From Methanolobus psychrotolerans (GTDB lineage: Archaea; Halobacteriota; Methanosarcinia; Methanosarcinales; Methanosarcinaceae), in the NCBI RefSeq assembly GCF_002243045.1, contig NZ_MBKP01000027.1:1-64000 (forward strand): DNA of 64,000 nucleotides. Direction: 5' to 3'. The stretch's first letter is position 1. Every line of letters starts with the position of its first letter. Below the pieces are notes generated by a model, which made no database searches, was not told the DNA's origin, and saw nothing but the letters and a program-made list of their open reading frames with translations. Positions 1-8,080 of this stretch are shown in pieces. Both the position numbers and the translations under genes were made by a program.

Positions 1-1884
1 AGTCCCTGATCATCGGTAACGACAACATTGCTCAGAGGAACATTACCTGTGTTGGTTACAACATAGGTCCATGTTACAACGGCACCTTCAGCAATTCCGG
101 GACCAGGAGCAACATCAGCATCAACACCGTTGGTTGCTTTCTCAATATCAATGTCAGGACATTCACCGAAGTAGTGGCTTGGATCCTCATCGGTCACAAC
201 TACATCGCCATAGTCACCTGTCACATTACCCATATTAGCATACTGACCACACTCGGCAGTACCTGTAACCTCATAGGTCCAGGTCTCAGTAAGGTCAAGG
301 ATACCGTCAGTATTGGTATCACCGCTCTGGTAGACTGGAACGAGTCCCTGGTCATCGGTAACGACAACATTGCTTAGAGGAACATTGCCTGTGTTGGTCA
401 CAACATAGGTCCACGTTACAACGGCACCTTCAGCAATTCCGGGACCAGGAGCAACGTCAGCATCTACACCGTTGGTAGCTTTCTCAATATCAATGTCAGG
501 ACATTCACCGAAGTAGTGGCTCGGGTCACTGTCATCCACTGTTACATCGCCATAGTCACCTGTCACATTACCGATATTAGCATACTGGCCACACTCGGCA
601 GTACCTGAAACCTCATAGGTCCAGGTCTCAGTAAGGTCAAGGATACCGTCAGTATTGGTATCACCGCTCTGGTAGACTGGAACGAGTCCCTGATCATCGG
701 TAACGACAACATTGCTCAGAGGAACATTGCCTGTGTTGGTTACAACATAGGTCCACGTTACAACGGCACCTTCAGCAATTCCGGGACCAGGAGCAACATC
801 AGCATCTACACCGTTGGTAGCTTTCTCAATATCAATGTCAGGACATTCACCGAAGTAGTGGCTTGGATCCTCATCGGTCACAACTACATCGCCATAGTCA
901 CCTGTCACATTACCGAGATTAGCATACTGGCCACACTCGGCAGTACCTGAAACCTCATAGGTCCAGGTCTCAGTAAGGTCAAGGATACCGTCAGTGTTGG
1001 TATCACCGCTCTGGTAGACTGGAACGAGTCCCTGATCATCGGTAACGACAACATTGCTCAGAGGAACATTACCTGTGTTTGTTACAACATAGGTCCATGT
1101 TACAACGGCACCTTCAGCAATTCCGGGACCAGGAGCAACATCAGCATCAACACCGTTGGTTGCTTTCTCAATATCAATGTCAGGACATTCACCGAAGTAG
1201 TGGCTTGGATCCTCATCGGTCACAACTACATCGCCATAGTCACCTGTCACATTACCGAGATTAGCATACTGACCACACTCAGCAGTACCTGTAACCTCAT
1301 AGGTCCAGGTCTCAGTAAGGTCAAGGATACCGTCAGTGTTGGTATCACCGCTCTGGTAGACTGGAACGAGTCCCTGATCATCGGTAACGACAACATTGCT
1401 CAGAGGAACATTGCCTGTGTTGGTTACAACATAGGTCCATGTTACAACGGCACCTTCAGCAATTCCGGGACCAGGAGCAACATCAGCATCAACACCGTTG
1501 GTAGCTTTCTCAATATCAATGTCAGGACATTCACCGAAGTAGTGGCTTGGATCTGTATCGAACACCGGGATCACATCGAAGAAACCAACAACTGTGGCAT
1601 TGTTCTCGTACTGGCCACACTCAGCAGTTCCGGTTGCTTCAAGTACCCAGACCTCACCTACGGCAAGGACATCGTCGCCATCGCCCTTGTCGATTATATT
1701 AGTAATAGGACCAAGTTTGTCGTCAGTAACAGCTATGTTTTCCAGTGGTACATCACCTGTGTTTGTTACAACATATTCCCAGGTAACATTCCCACCCTCC
1801 GGTATTCCCGGACCTGGTGCCAAATCAGCATCAACTCCATTCGTTGATTTTTCTATATCAATGATCGGAGTAGGAATTTCAAAG
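1..1884. repeat. 342-bp tandem repeats encoding 114-residue surface modules
   Basis: The motif TGGCTTGGATCC and its variants recur at 175, 517, 859, 1201 and 1543, an exact 342-bp period. Four full near-identical units lie at 175-1542 and a partial one at 1-174. The unit at 1543-1884 is a clearly diverged copy and encodes the first module of the protein. The unit starting at 517 differs in its first codons (GTGGCTCGGGTCACTGTC), giving VDDSD instead of VTDED. The strong DNA-level identity, including synonymous positions, points to recent unequal crossover or gene conversion. The array may also be miscounted in a short-read assembly. Confidence 0.95.
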
Positions 1885-2630
1885 AATACTGCCGCAATGT
1901 CCTCTCCTACAATGTCAATATACCCTCCTGCACCGGCAGCTACACTGAAACTTTTGCCAAAGCTCATATCGAAGTGCTCAGACAGGTTATTTATAGAGAT
2001 CTCATATACGCAATCGCTACAATTATCATATCCTCCGGCATTACTATTTGCAGCAAATACGTCATTTTCATCGAGTCCTGTAAAACCTATTGCATTGACA
2101 GTCCAGCCATTATTTGTGATGACAATCATCAGGAGTTTATCTTCCTGTGATATGATAATACTCCACTGTTCAGCTGGGCCGATGCCCGTGATTGGATTTG
2201 CGGTAACACTCCCTGATGTGTCACCATTTGAAGTAAGTCCTGCTATATCGCCATCACCATCAAGGTCACCTGGCAAACCGTATACGGTACACAGACCATA
2301 CAGAGTATCATTTATAACGTCGTAATGAGCATATATTCCCTTTATGTCATAACCACTTGGATATGGCCCCTGGGTACTAAGATTCTCATTAAAATTCGTA
2401 CCTGCATCAGAAGCAGGATCATCGTCATACCAGTTTCCATTCTGGAATACAACCATCTTATTTCCAAACGGCCCATTTGGATCATAGTCAGTACCATTCA
2501 TCTGACCAAAATTCCAATTCTCATTCCATTCTCCTGTGCTTCTTTTTCCATCCACAGTAACAGCTACTGCTGTTCCTGATATTGCGATAAACACTAATGC
2601 TATCGCAAAAAGTGTTCTACATTTTGTCAT
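1..2630 (-). CDS. Giant repeat-containing secreted surface protein, 5' part only (runs off the window)
   Basis: An open frame starts at ATG 2630 and has no stop before base 1, so at least 876 residues of the N-terminal part are present and the C-terminus lies outside. A GGTGGGG ribosome binding site sits about 8 nt upstream. Residues 1-23 (MTKCRTLFAIALVFIAISG...) are a signal peptide. Residues about 24-245 form a unique region rich in Asp/Asn/Gly. From about residue 250 there are 114-residue modules of the type VTNTGNVPLSNVVVTDD...ETWTYEVTGTAECGQY, which resemble DUF11/DUF7507 beta-sandwich repeats of archaeal and bacterial surface proteins. The first module is divergent; the following ones are almost identical. 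Two cysteines per module (AECGQY and GECPD) could form a disulfide. Role inferred: adhesin or cell-envelope stalk. A sorting tail would lie outside the window and cannot be assessed. Confidence 0.85.
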   Translation of the reverse strand, partial: MTKCRTLFAIALVFIAISGTAVAVTVDGKRSTGEWNENWNFGQMNGTDYDPNGPFGNKMVVFQNGNWYDDDPASDAGTNFNENLSTQGPYPSGYDIKGIYAHYDVINDTLYGLCTVYGLPGDLDGDGDIAGLTSNGDTSGSVTANPITGIGPAEQWSIIISQEDKLLMIVITNNGWTVNAIGFTGLDENDVFAANSNAGGYDNCSDCVYEISINNLSEHFDMSFGKSFSVAAGAGGYIDIVGEDIAAVFFEIPTPIIDIEKSTNGVDADLAPGPGIPEGGNVTWEYVVTNTGDVPLENIAVTDDKLGPITNIIDKGDGDDVLAVGEVWVLEATGTAECGQYENNATVVGFFDVIPVFDTDPSHYFGECPDIDIEKATNGVDADVAPGPGIAEGAVVTWTYVVTNTGNVPLSNVVVTDDQGLVPVYQSGDTNTDGILDLTETWTYEVTGTAECGQYANLGNVTGDYGDVVVTDEDPSHYFGECPDIDIEKATNGVDADVAPGPGIAEGAVVTWTYVVTNTGNVPLSNVVVTDDQGLVPVYQSGDTNTDGILDLTETWTYEVSGTAECGQYANLGNVTGDYGDVVVTDEDPSHYFGECPDIDIEKATNGVDADVAPGPGIAEGAVVTWTYVVTNTGNVPLSNVVVTDDQGLVPVYQSGDTNTDGILDLTETWTYEVSGTAECGQYANIGNVTGDYGDVTVDDSDPSHYFGECPDIDIEKATNGVDADVAPGPGIAEGAVVTWTYVVTNTGNVPLSNVVVTDDQGLVPVYQSGDTNTDGILDLTETWTYEVTGTAECGQYANMGNVTGDYGDVVVTDEDPSHYFGECPDIDIEKATNGVDADVAPGPGIAEGAVVTWTYVVTNTGNVPLSNVVVTDDQG

Positions 2631-2800
2631 GCTTGCCCCACCCTTATATAAGTAAAAAGGTATTTATTACCAGCAAATAATTTGGATATGTCACTATTTA
2701 TTATGGCAGCAAACATAATTCAGTAGAAATATTCTGTAATATAGTGAAGGATTATCATTTAGAAGCTTGTAATGAAAACAGAAGTCAGTGAGAATGTTGC

Positions 2801-3490
2801 TTATTCAATCTTCGGGTCAACTTCTCCGGACAATATATATTCAATTATTTTGAGCGATTCACTACCGATCTTGGTTCTTTTCCCCCTGTCAATCTTTTCC
2901 ATGCTGTTATAGTCAAAAATGCTTCTACAAACACCATGGTCCTTGTCCAGAGGATTATAATCCTGCAGGAAAATTATACAGCCCTCCAACCCAATCTTTT
3001 TTTGGACATATTTCAATGCATAACTTACACCATAATGGCAGCCAACACCAGGAAGAAAATAGTTATACCCTTCACTTTTTTTCTGTTCAAGCCAAGGAAA
3101 AAGGTTAGAATCACTATCAATTATAAATATCCGGTCTTTTGTAAATCCTTTTTTCTTCAAAAGATCTACCATATCACCAAGGGAACAGGGGACATTACAA
3201 TTTTTACCATCCAATTTCAAACATTTCCTGTTTTTCCTTGAATTCCGTTTATCAGACATAGGACAAATAGAATTACCGGAGGGTTTGGCACAGTAAGGAA
3301 GAAAAGAAATACAACTATCCAACTCATCAGCTACTATTTTTTGCAGGTCGACAGAAGGCGAGGAGATAGCTACGCTCCAACTGAGCAACTGATCATTGAC
3401 CGGGATGGGACTCAATCTATTTTCTATCAATCGTCTGTTCAAAGAGTAAGGAATTAAAGAATATAATCTCTCCAACATCGATATTTTCAT
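2801..3490 (-). CDS. Cysteine-rich DUF116-like protein, copy 1
   Basis: 229 residues, starting at ATG 3490 with AGAGGT 8-10 nt upstream. The core has conserved cysteines in the order FLPYCAKP, CPMSDK, KCLK, CNVPCS, then GVGCHYGVSY and GVCRS. The spacing and the sequence around CNVPCSLGDMVDLLKKKGF resemble the DUF116 family, whose members carry cysteine clusters suggestive of a metal or Fe-S site; that assignment is by memory of motifs only. It is a paralogue of the next gene upstream (3720-4448), sharing the order of all cysteines and the DSNLFPWL motif. The N-terminus (LERLYSLIPYSL) may be an amphipathic or membrane-associating helix. The biochemical function is not known. Confidence 0.7.
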   Translation of the reverse strand: MKISMLERLYSLIPYSLNRRLIENRLSPIPVNDQLLSWSVAISSPSVDLQKIVADELDSCISFLPYCAKPSGNSICPMSDKRNSRKNRKCLKLDGKNCNVPCSLGDMVDLLKKKGFTKDRIFIIDSDSNLFPWLEQKKSEGYNYFLPGVGCHYGVSYALKYVQKKIGLEGCIIFLQDYNPLDKDHGVCRSIFDYNSMEKIDRGKRTKIGSESLKIIEYILSGEVDPKIE

Positions 3491-3719
3491 GAAGGAAACC
3501 TCTTAACTACACAATTCATCTGGGTGTATGTGCACGTCCCATAATCAACTATAGCTGGATCATGGTTCTAAAACCTTGGCGTTGCAATAAAATAGCATTC
3601 AAAATCTCTATTTTTGAGATTATGAAAAAATATACAAATGAAAAATGTAAAAAAGTAGGATAACTGATCTTTTTTATAATTTGCCGCATATCTCTGAAAG
3701 CAACGGAAGATTCCCCGAT

Positions 3720-4448
3720 CTATGTACTGGAAGGAACTTCATATGAATGGGGTGATTTGTTAGGAACACCCTCCAAATTCTGATAATCCCCCGAGAGAAT
3801 GCGGTCCATCAGGATAATTGTCTCTTTGTGTATTTTGGTCATTTTTCCTTTGTCCACACCTTCCATCGCAAGATAATCGTTCATGCATTTACAGACACCA
3901 GTATCCTTGTCACCAGGGCAATAATCATCAACAAAGGCTATGCATCCTTTGTAACCGAGCTTCTTTCCAATATAATCTATGGCATAAGATACACCGTATT
4001 TACAACCTATTCCAGGCATGAAATACTCATAACCTTCCTTCCTTTTTTGTATGAGCCAGGGGAAAAGGTTGGAATCACGGTCTATTACAAATATCTGATC
4101 TTTTTTAAAACCATGCTTTAAAAGAACATCCACCATCTCACCAAGGGAACATGGTATATCGCACCTTCCTCCGGAAACTTTGATGCACTTCTGATTCTTC
4201 CTATGGTGGACCTTGTCCGATGTCGGACATTTGTGTTCACCCATAGGCTTTGCACAATATGGTAAAAAAGCAACGCATTTATCCAGATCCTCTCTCACCA
4301 CTTTATTAATATCAAGAGAATGAGGATATAGTGCCAGGTGATTTTCTATCAGAAGATTGTCCTGTTTTTTGAATTTACATTTCAATTTCACAATCTTTTG
4401 ATGAACAGAGTAGGGCATTAATCCGTATATTAATTCTCGGGTCAGCAT
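3720..4448 (-). CDS. Cysteine-rich DUF116-like protein, copy 2
   Basis: 242 residues from ATG 4448. This start is chosen over the longer frame from 4514 because GGAGG lies 7 nt upstream of it and because the protein then begins MLTRELIYGLMPYSV, matching the N-terminus of the paralogue at 2801-3490. Conserved features are VAFLPYCAKPMG, CPTSDK, CIKVSGGRCDIPCSLGEMVDVLLKHGF, DRDSNLFPWL, PGIGCKYGVSYA and GVCKCMNDY, with a short hydrophilic tail. A 230-bp gap separates the two copies. They probably arose by tandem duplication and then diverged to roughly half identity. A metal-binding or redox role is inferred from the cysteines only. Confidence 0.7.
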   Translation of the reverse strand: MLTRELIYGLMPYSVHQKIVKLKCKFKKQDNLLIENHLALYPHSLDINKVVREDLDKCVAFLPYCAKPMGEHKCPTSDKVHHRKNQKCIKVSGGRCDIPCSLGEMVDVLLKHGFKKDQIFVIDRDSNLFPWLIQKRKEGYEYFMPGIGCKYGVSYAIDYIGKKLGYKGCIAFVDDYCPGDKDTGVCKCMNDYLAMEGVDKGKMTKIHKETIILMDRILSGDYQNLEGVPNKSPHSYEVPSST

Positions 4449-4756
4449 TTTTTTCCTCCATTTGCGTTTTGGGCTAAATTCTTGGAGTAGTCCAGAGAAC
4501 ATTATTACACCCAATTGCTAAGCTTTATAACAAATACTTACTGTGGACATAGGTATAAACATCATGACCCTTTATACATTTATCTGTGAACATAGACTGT
4601 ATTATACTTTAAATAGAGTGAACATATTAATAAATAATTAAGACAGATACTGTACAAAGTATCTACATTTTATGTACAAGTTAAGTAAAAAAGTAAAAGT
4701 TTTTAAACTTTGAGAAAATCACTGAAATTCAGTAACATGCAAATTGATAATAAAAA

Positions 4757-5035
4757 CTAGATACCTAATTCCTTTGCAATCTCCTGAAACTCTTTACCCT
4801 TTGAAGTTGTTACATACAGATTCCCTTTACGTTCGATAAGTCCTTTTTCTTCCAGGATTTCAAGATACCTGTTTACCATTTCAAAATTCAAATTTGCACT
4901 GTAAACGATGTGTGTTTTTTTAGCCCCCTCTAATGCAGCTTTTAATATTTCCACGCTAATTGTCGTTCTGCTTCTTCTAATATAATCACATCCACTGGTT
5001 ACAGTCTGTTCTTTCATTTGCAGGTACCCACCCAT
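4757..5035 (-). CDS. Small winged-helix transcriptional regulator
   Basis: 92 residues from ATG 5035; an ATG at 5017 (MKEQTV..., 86 residues) is also plausible because GGGTGGG lies about 8 nt before it. The sequence has a helix-turn-helix followed by a wing: ILKAALEGAKKTHIVYSANLNFEMVNRYLEILEEKGLIERKGN then LYVTTSKGKEF. This is the pattern of the archaeal ArnR1/HTH_45-type winged helix family (DUF4364-like). It lies 37 bp downstream of the end of the cohesin-dockerin locus, in the same direction, so it may be the last gene of that operon or have its own promoter. Target unknown. Confidence 0.75.
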   Translation of the reverse strand: MGGYLQMKEQTVTSGCDYIRRSRTTISVEILKAALEGAKKTHIVYSANLNFEMVNRYLEILEEKGLIERKGNLYVTTSKGKEFQEIAKELGI

Positions 5036-5071
5036 GAGAAATAAAAGTTGGAAGAACGCTTCATTCCAACA

Positions 5072-5731
5072 TCATTTTCCAGCTTTATTCTTAGACCTGT
5101 ATCCATGAACAACAATAATTCCAACAAGGATAAGGCCCAGTATAGCAAGCATACCGTTAACACCAGTTACAGGTGAGTAGCCACCATCGTCTGCTTCATC
5201 ATTTACGACCTCATCAGCTACTTCGTCTATTGTGCTTGAAAGTGTTGATTCATCTGCAACATCAGGCACAGATTCAAATGTATCTTCTTCAGTGGGTTGT
5301 TCAGTAGTAGCAACGCTAATATAACCTCCGCCCCCCCCTGATGTACTTGAAGATACTGGTTTTTCTTCAGCTAGAACAGTTGCACTAATGTCCAGCGACA
5401 CTGCCTCTCCGCTTTGGTAATTTTTGAGATCTAAGGTCTGTGCTTCCACCCCGTCCACATAAACCTTGACCAGATCATAACCTGTGGGTATACCCAGCCT
5501 ATTGCCGCGTTTATCACCAATAACCCCTTCTGTGGTCACAGTTGTTTCACCTATGACATTTCCATCAACAACTATAGCAACCTCTGTTCCCACAACTGCG
5601 GGTTTTCCATCAACCAACAAATTACCTTCTAACACTATAGGAGGTTGGTTAGCTGCAGCAGGTACCACCAGGAATGCAAATAGAACTATTAATACCTGTA
5701 ATAAAACTCTTTTTCTTTTACCACATATCAT
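5072..5731 (-). CDS. Small secreted, membrane-anchored protein of the cohesin-dockerin locus
   Basis: 219 residues from ATG 5731, preceded by GGTGGGACGT; the longer frame to 5791 lacks such a site and would bury the signal peptide. Residues about 5-30 (RKRVLLQVLIVLFAFLVVPAAA) are a signal peptide. Residues about 30-115 form a beta-rich domain (NLLVDGKPAVVGTEVAIVVDG, then GYDLVKVYVDGV) resembling an Ig- or transthyretin-like module. A glycine run (GGGGGY) and an acidic low-complexity stretch follow. The C-terminus has one membrane segment (GMLAILGLILVGIIVVHGY) with a basic end (RSKNKAGK), a type I membrane anchor. It sits directly downstream of the three-cohesin protein, which suggests it belongs to the same surface complex; this is inference. 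Confidence 0.75.
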   Translation of the reverse strand: MICGKRKRVLLQVLIVLFAFLVVPAAANQPPIVLEGNLLVDGKPAVVGTEVAIVVDGNVIGETTVTTEGVIGDKRGNRLGIPTGYDLVKVYVDGVEAQTLDLKNYQSGEAVSLDISATVLAEEKPVSSSTSGGGGGYISVATTEQPTEEDTFESVPDVADESTLSSTIDEVADEVVNDEADDGGYSPVTGVNGMLAILGLILVGIIVVHGYRSKNKAGK

Positions 5732-5805
5732 ACGTCCCACCTTCGATAAATTAAAAATACAGTGAGAAAGTATCTCACTGCGATCCTTCATGTTTCATTG
5801 AGCCT

Positions 5806-8058
5806 TCAGGCCAATACGCACTCCTCGTCCACGAATACATAATATCCTTCGTACACGCTCATGCTAAATACATCGGTACCTACCTGGTTACCATTGATGA
5901 CACCTTCCACACCGTTGTAGCCCACATAGGCATACTCGTTTGCAGAGGTAACCCATGGTCCGGTTACCTTGATGTAGCTGTTGTCAATAGTTGAGAGACT
6001 AATCTCTGCAGATAGCTCGACCTTTGTATTGTGGCCAACAGCATTCCATCCCGGATAGAGTCTCAGCGATGGTGGTGTAGATGGCACCTTTGGTGTGAGG
6101 TAATCTTTGATTATAACTACCTCTTCGTCCAGATTGTTGTGCACCCAATATGCCTTCAATGGTTCGAAACTGGTTGGTACAACCATCATTCCGGTAGATG
6201 CATCGTCATAGAATACACTATCGATCTCTGTATCATCAAAGTCCTGAAGCACAGAGTCAATTGTTGCATCCTCAAGCGTCTCTGGGAATGAGATCAGATT
6301 CCAACCCGGCAGGAGTATTATTCCTTCGGGGTTGTACACTTCAACACACACTGTGTTGAATGCTGAATCTTTTCCATCGTCCAATGTAGCTTTTATCAGG
6401 TACTGTCCGTCAGGTACACCAGTTGTATCAAGCACGCCTGTCCAGCCATCTGAACCGTCATTATCTGTTGCAAACACAGTCCAGACATTGCCGACATCAT
6501 CGTCAATGCAGTTACTATTGGTATCTGCAAAGACAGCAAACGTTGCAGTATTGATATCATCCTGACCGGAATTATCTACAACTTCGACTATCTGTGTCTT
6601 TGAGACAACATCACCATCTGCATGGGAGACTATCTCCGGCTCTGGTACAACATTTGGTACTGTGGAAACTTCAACAGTTCCATCCGTGACCACAACTCCC
6701 GGAATTGCTGCATTAGCCTGGTCCTGGAGAACCACGTTCATCAGGTCAAGGTCGTAGACACCGTCTGCTGCACCTGCCTTCACTTCAAACTCAATGGTTA
6801 ACATTGCTCCGGCCTTTGGTGTGTAGACCCCACCTGTGGCTGCAATACCATACGATATGGTACCTGCACCATTGTCACCACTTCCAGGTGCCACTAGTGC
6901 TCCAGCTCCAAGCAAGTTCTCATCATTTATGTCGGTCACCATAAGTACTGCAGGATCATAGCCAAGCAGTAGACTCACAGCACGCAGGTTCTTGTCGGCT
7001 GAATCGACCATCACTTCAACCTGGAATGTCTCACCGATATCGACTGGTCCGCTTGCATTTGGAGATACCATTACCTCCGGCATTACAACAGGACCGTCAG
7101 CTACCTGTACAGTAGCATCAGTGACAACAACTCCGGCGATTGCCGTGTTGGTCTCGTCCATAAGTCCCACATTGTCCAGAACAAGGTTGTAGATGCCATT
7201 TGCAGCACCTGCCTTCACTTCGAATTCGATGGTCAGCATAGTACCGGCTTGCGGCGTGTAAGCTCCTGCGGTGGAGGCAATACCATATATAATGGTACCT
7301 GCACCGTCGTCACCACTGCCTGGCGCTTCCAGTGCTCCTGCTCCAAGCAGGTTCTCGTTGGTCACACTGTTCACCATGAGAACTGCAGCATCGTATTTCA
7401 GCTGCAGGTTCACAGCACGAAGGGCCTCATCAGCGGAATCCACATCAACCATTACCTGGAATGTGGCTCCCGGAGCAACCGGACCGCTCATTGCAGGAGT
7501 GATCTTCACTGTCGGATCAGCGGGCACTGGTGGTAATACATCATCACCAATTTTCACCGTTGCATCCATGATAGCTACTCCGGCAATAGCCGTGCTGGTC
7601 TCGTCTAAGAGTATCACATTCATCAGGTCAAGGTCATAGATACCATCAGCAGCTCCCGCTTTCACTTCAAAATTAATAGTGATCATGCTACCGGCTACTG
7701 GTGCATATGGACCGGATGTGGCTGCAATACCATAGGTAATGGTTCCTGCTCCATCATCCCCACTTCCCGGTGCTTCCAGTGCTCCTGCTCCAAGCAGGTT
7801 GTTGTTGGTTATACTATTGACCTGGAGAACTGCCGGATCATAGTCCAGCTGCAGGTTCATGGCACGTAGGTCAGACGCATCGGAATCCGCCAATATACTG
7901 ACCTGGAACGTATCACCTGCATCGTACTCATTGGTTTGTGGATCTACTGACACCGATGGTGCAGCCGCTGCAAGTCCTACGCCTACCATGAAACATGCAC
8001 AAAATATTAAAAGGATGGCAGCAGATCCCGCCATTCCTTTCCATGTTATTTTTGTCAT
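5806..8058 (-). CDS. Three-cohesin secreted scaffold-like protein
   Basis: 750 residues from ATG 8058, fixed by GAGGTGAAATC directly upstream; the longer frame to 8103 would overlap the previous gene. There is a signal peptide (AAILLIFCACFMVGVGLAAAAP). Three cohesin-type modules follow (about residues 33-175, 180-325 and 330-470), each with an opening VSPxxxxVxxGxTFQVxVxxDSAD, LRAxxLxLxYDPAVL and the signature GAGALEAPGSGDDGAG. A region with PEIVSHADGDVVSKTQ and a C-terminal pair of GWNLISF / GWNAVGH modules follows. No C-terminal membrane helix or sorting tail is visible. Cohesins bind dockerins, and the next gene upstream (22 bp away) ends in a dockerin, so the two proteins probably form a surface complex. 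Archaeal cohesin/dockerin proteins are known outside cellulosomes. Confidence 0.88.
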   Translation of the reverse strand: MTKITWKGMAGSAAILLIFCACFMVGVGLAAAAPSVSVDPQTNEYDAGDTFQVSILADSDASDLRAMNLQLDYDPAVLQVNSITNNNLLGAGALEAPGSGDDGAGTITYGIAATSGPYAPVAGSMITINFEVKAGAADGIYDLDLMNVILLDETSTAIAGVAIMDATVKIGDDVLPPVPADPTVKITPAMSGPVAPGATFQVMVDVDSADEALRAVNLQLKYDAAVLMVNSVTNENLLGAGALEAPGSGDDGAGTIIYGIASTAGAYTPQAGTMLTIEFEVKAGAANGIYNLVLDNVGLMDETNTAIAGVVVTDATVQVADGPVVMPEVMVSPNASGPVDIGETFQVEVMVDSADKNLRAVSLLLGYDPAVLMVTDINDENLLGAGALVAPGSGDNGAGTISYGIAATGGVYTPKAGAMLTIEFEVKAGAADGVYDLDLMNVVLQDQANAAIPGVVVTDGTVEVSTVPNVVPEPEIVSHADGDVVSKTQIVEVVDNSGQDDINTATFAVFADTNSNCIDDDVGNVWTVFATDNDGSDGWTGVLDTTGVPDGQYLIKATLDDGKDSAFNTVCVEVYNPEGIILLPGWNLISFPETLEDATIDSVLQDFDDTEIDSVFYDDASTGMMVVPTSFEPLKAYWVHNNLDEEVVIIKDYLTPKVPSTPPSLRLYPGWNAVGHNTKVELSAEISLSTIDNSYIKVTGPWVTSANEYAYVGYNGVEGVINGNQVGTDVFSMSVYEGYYVFVDEECVLA

Positions 8059-8080
8059 GATTTCACCTCTTACATCAGGC

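Noticed and set aside
1079-2579. Several plus-strand open frames across 174-2579 (up to 243 codons)
   Set aside because: They are antisense shadows of the repetitive surface gene; the minus-strand frame has a signal peptide, a ribosome binding site and the module periodicity.
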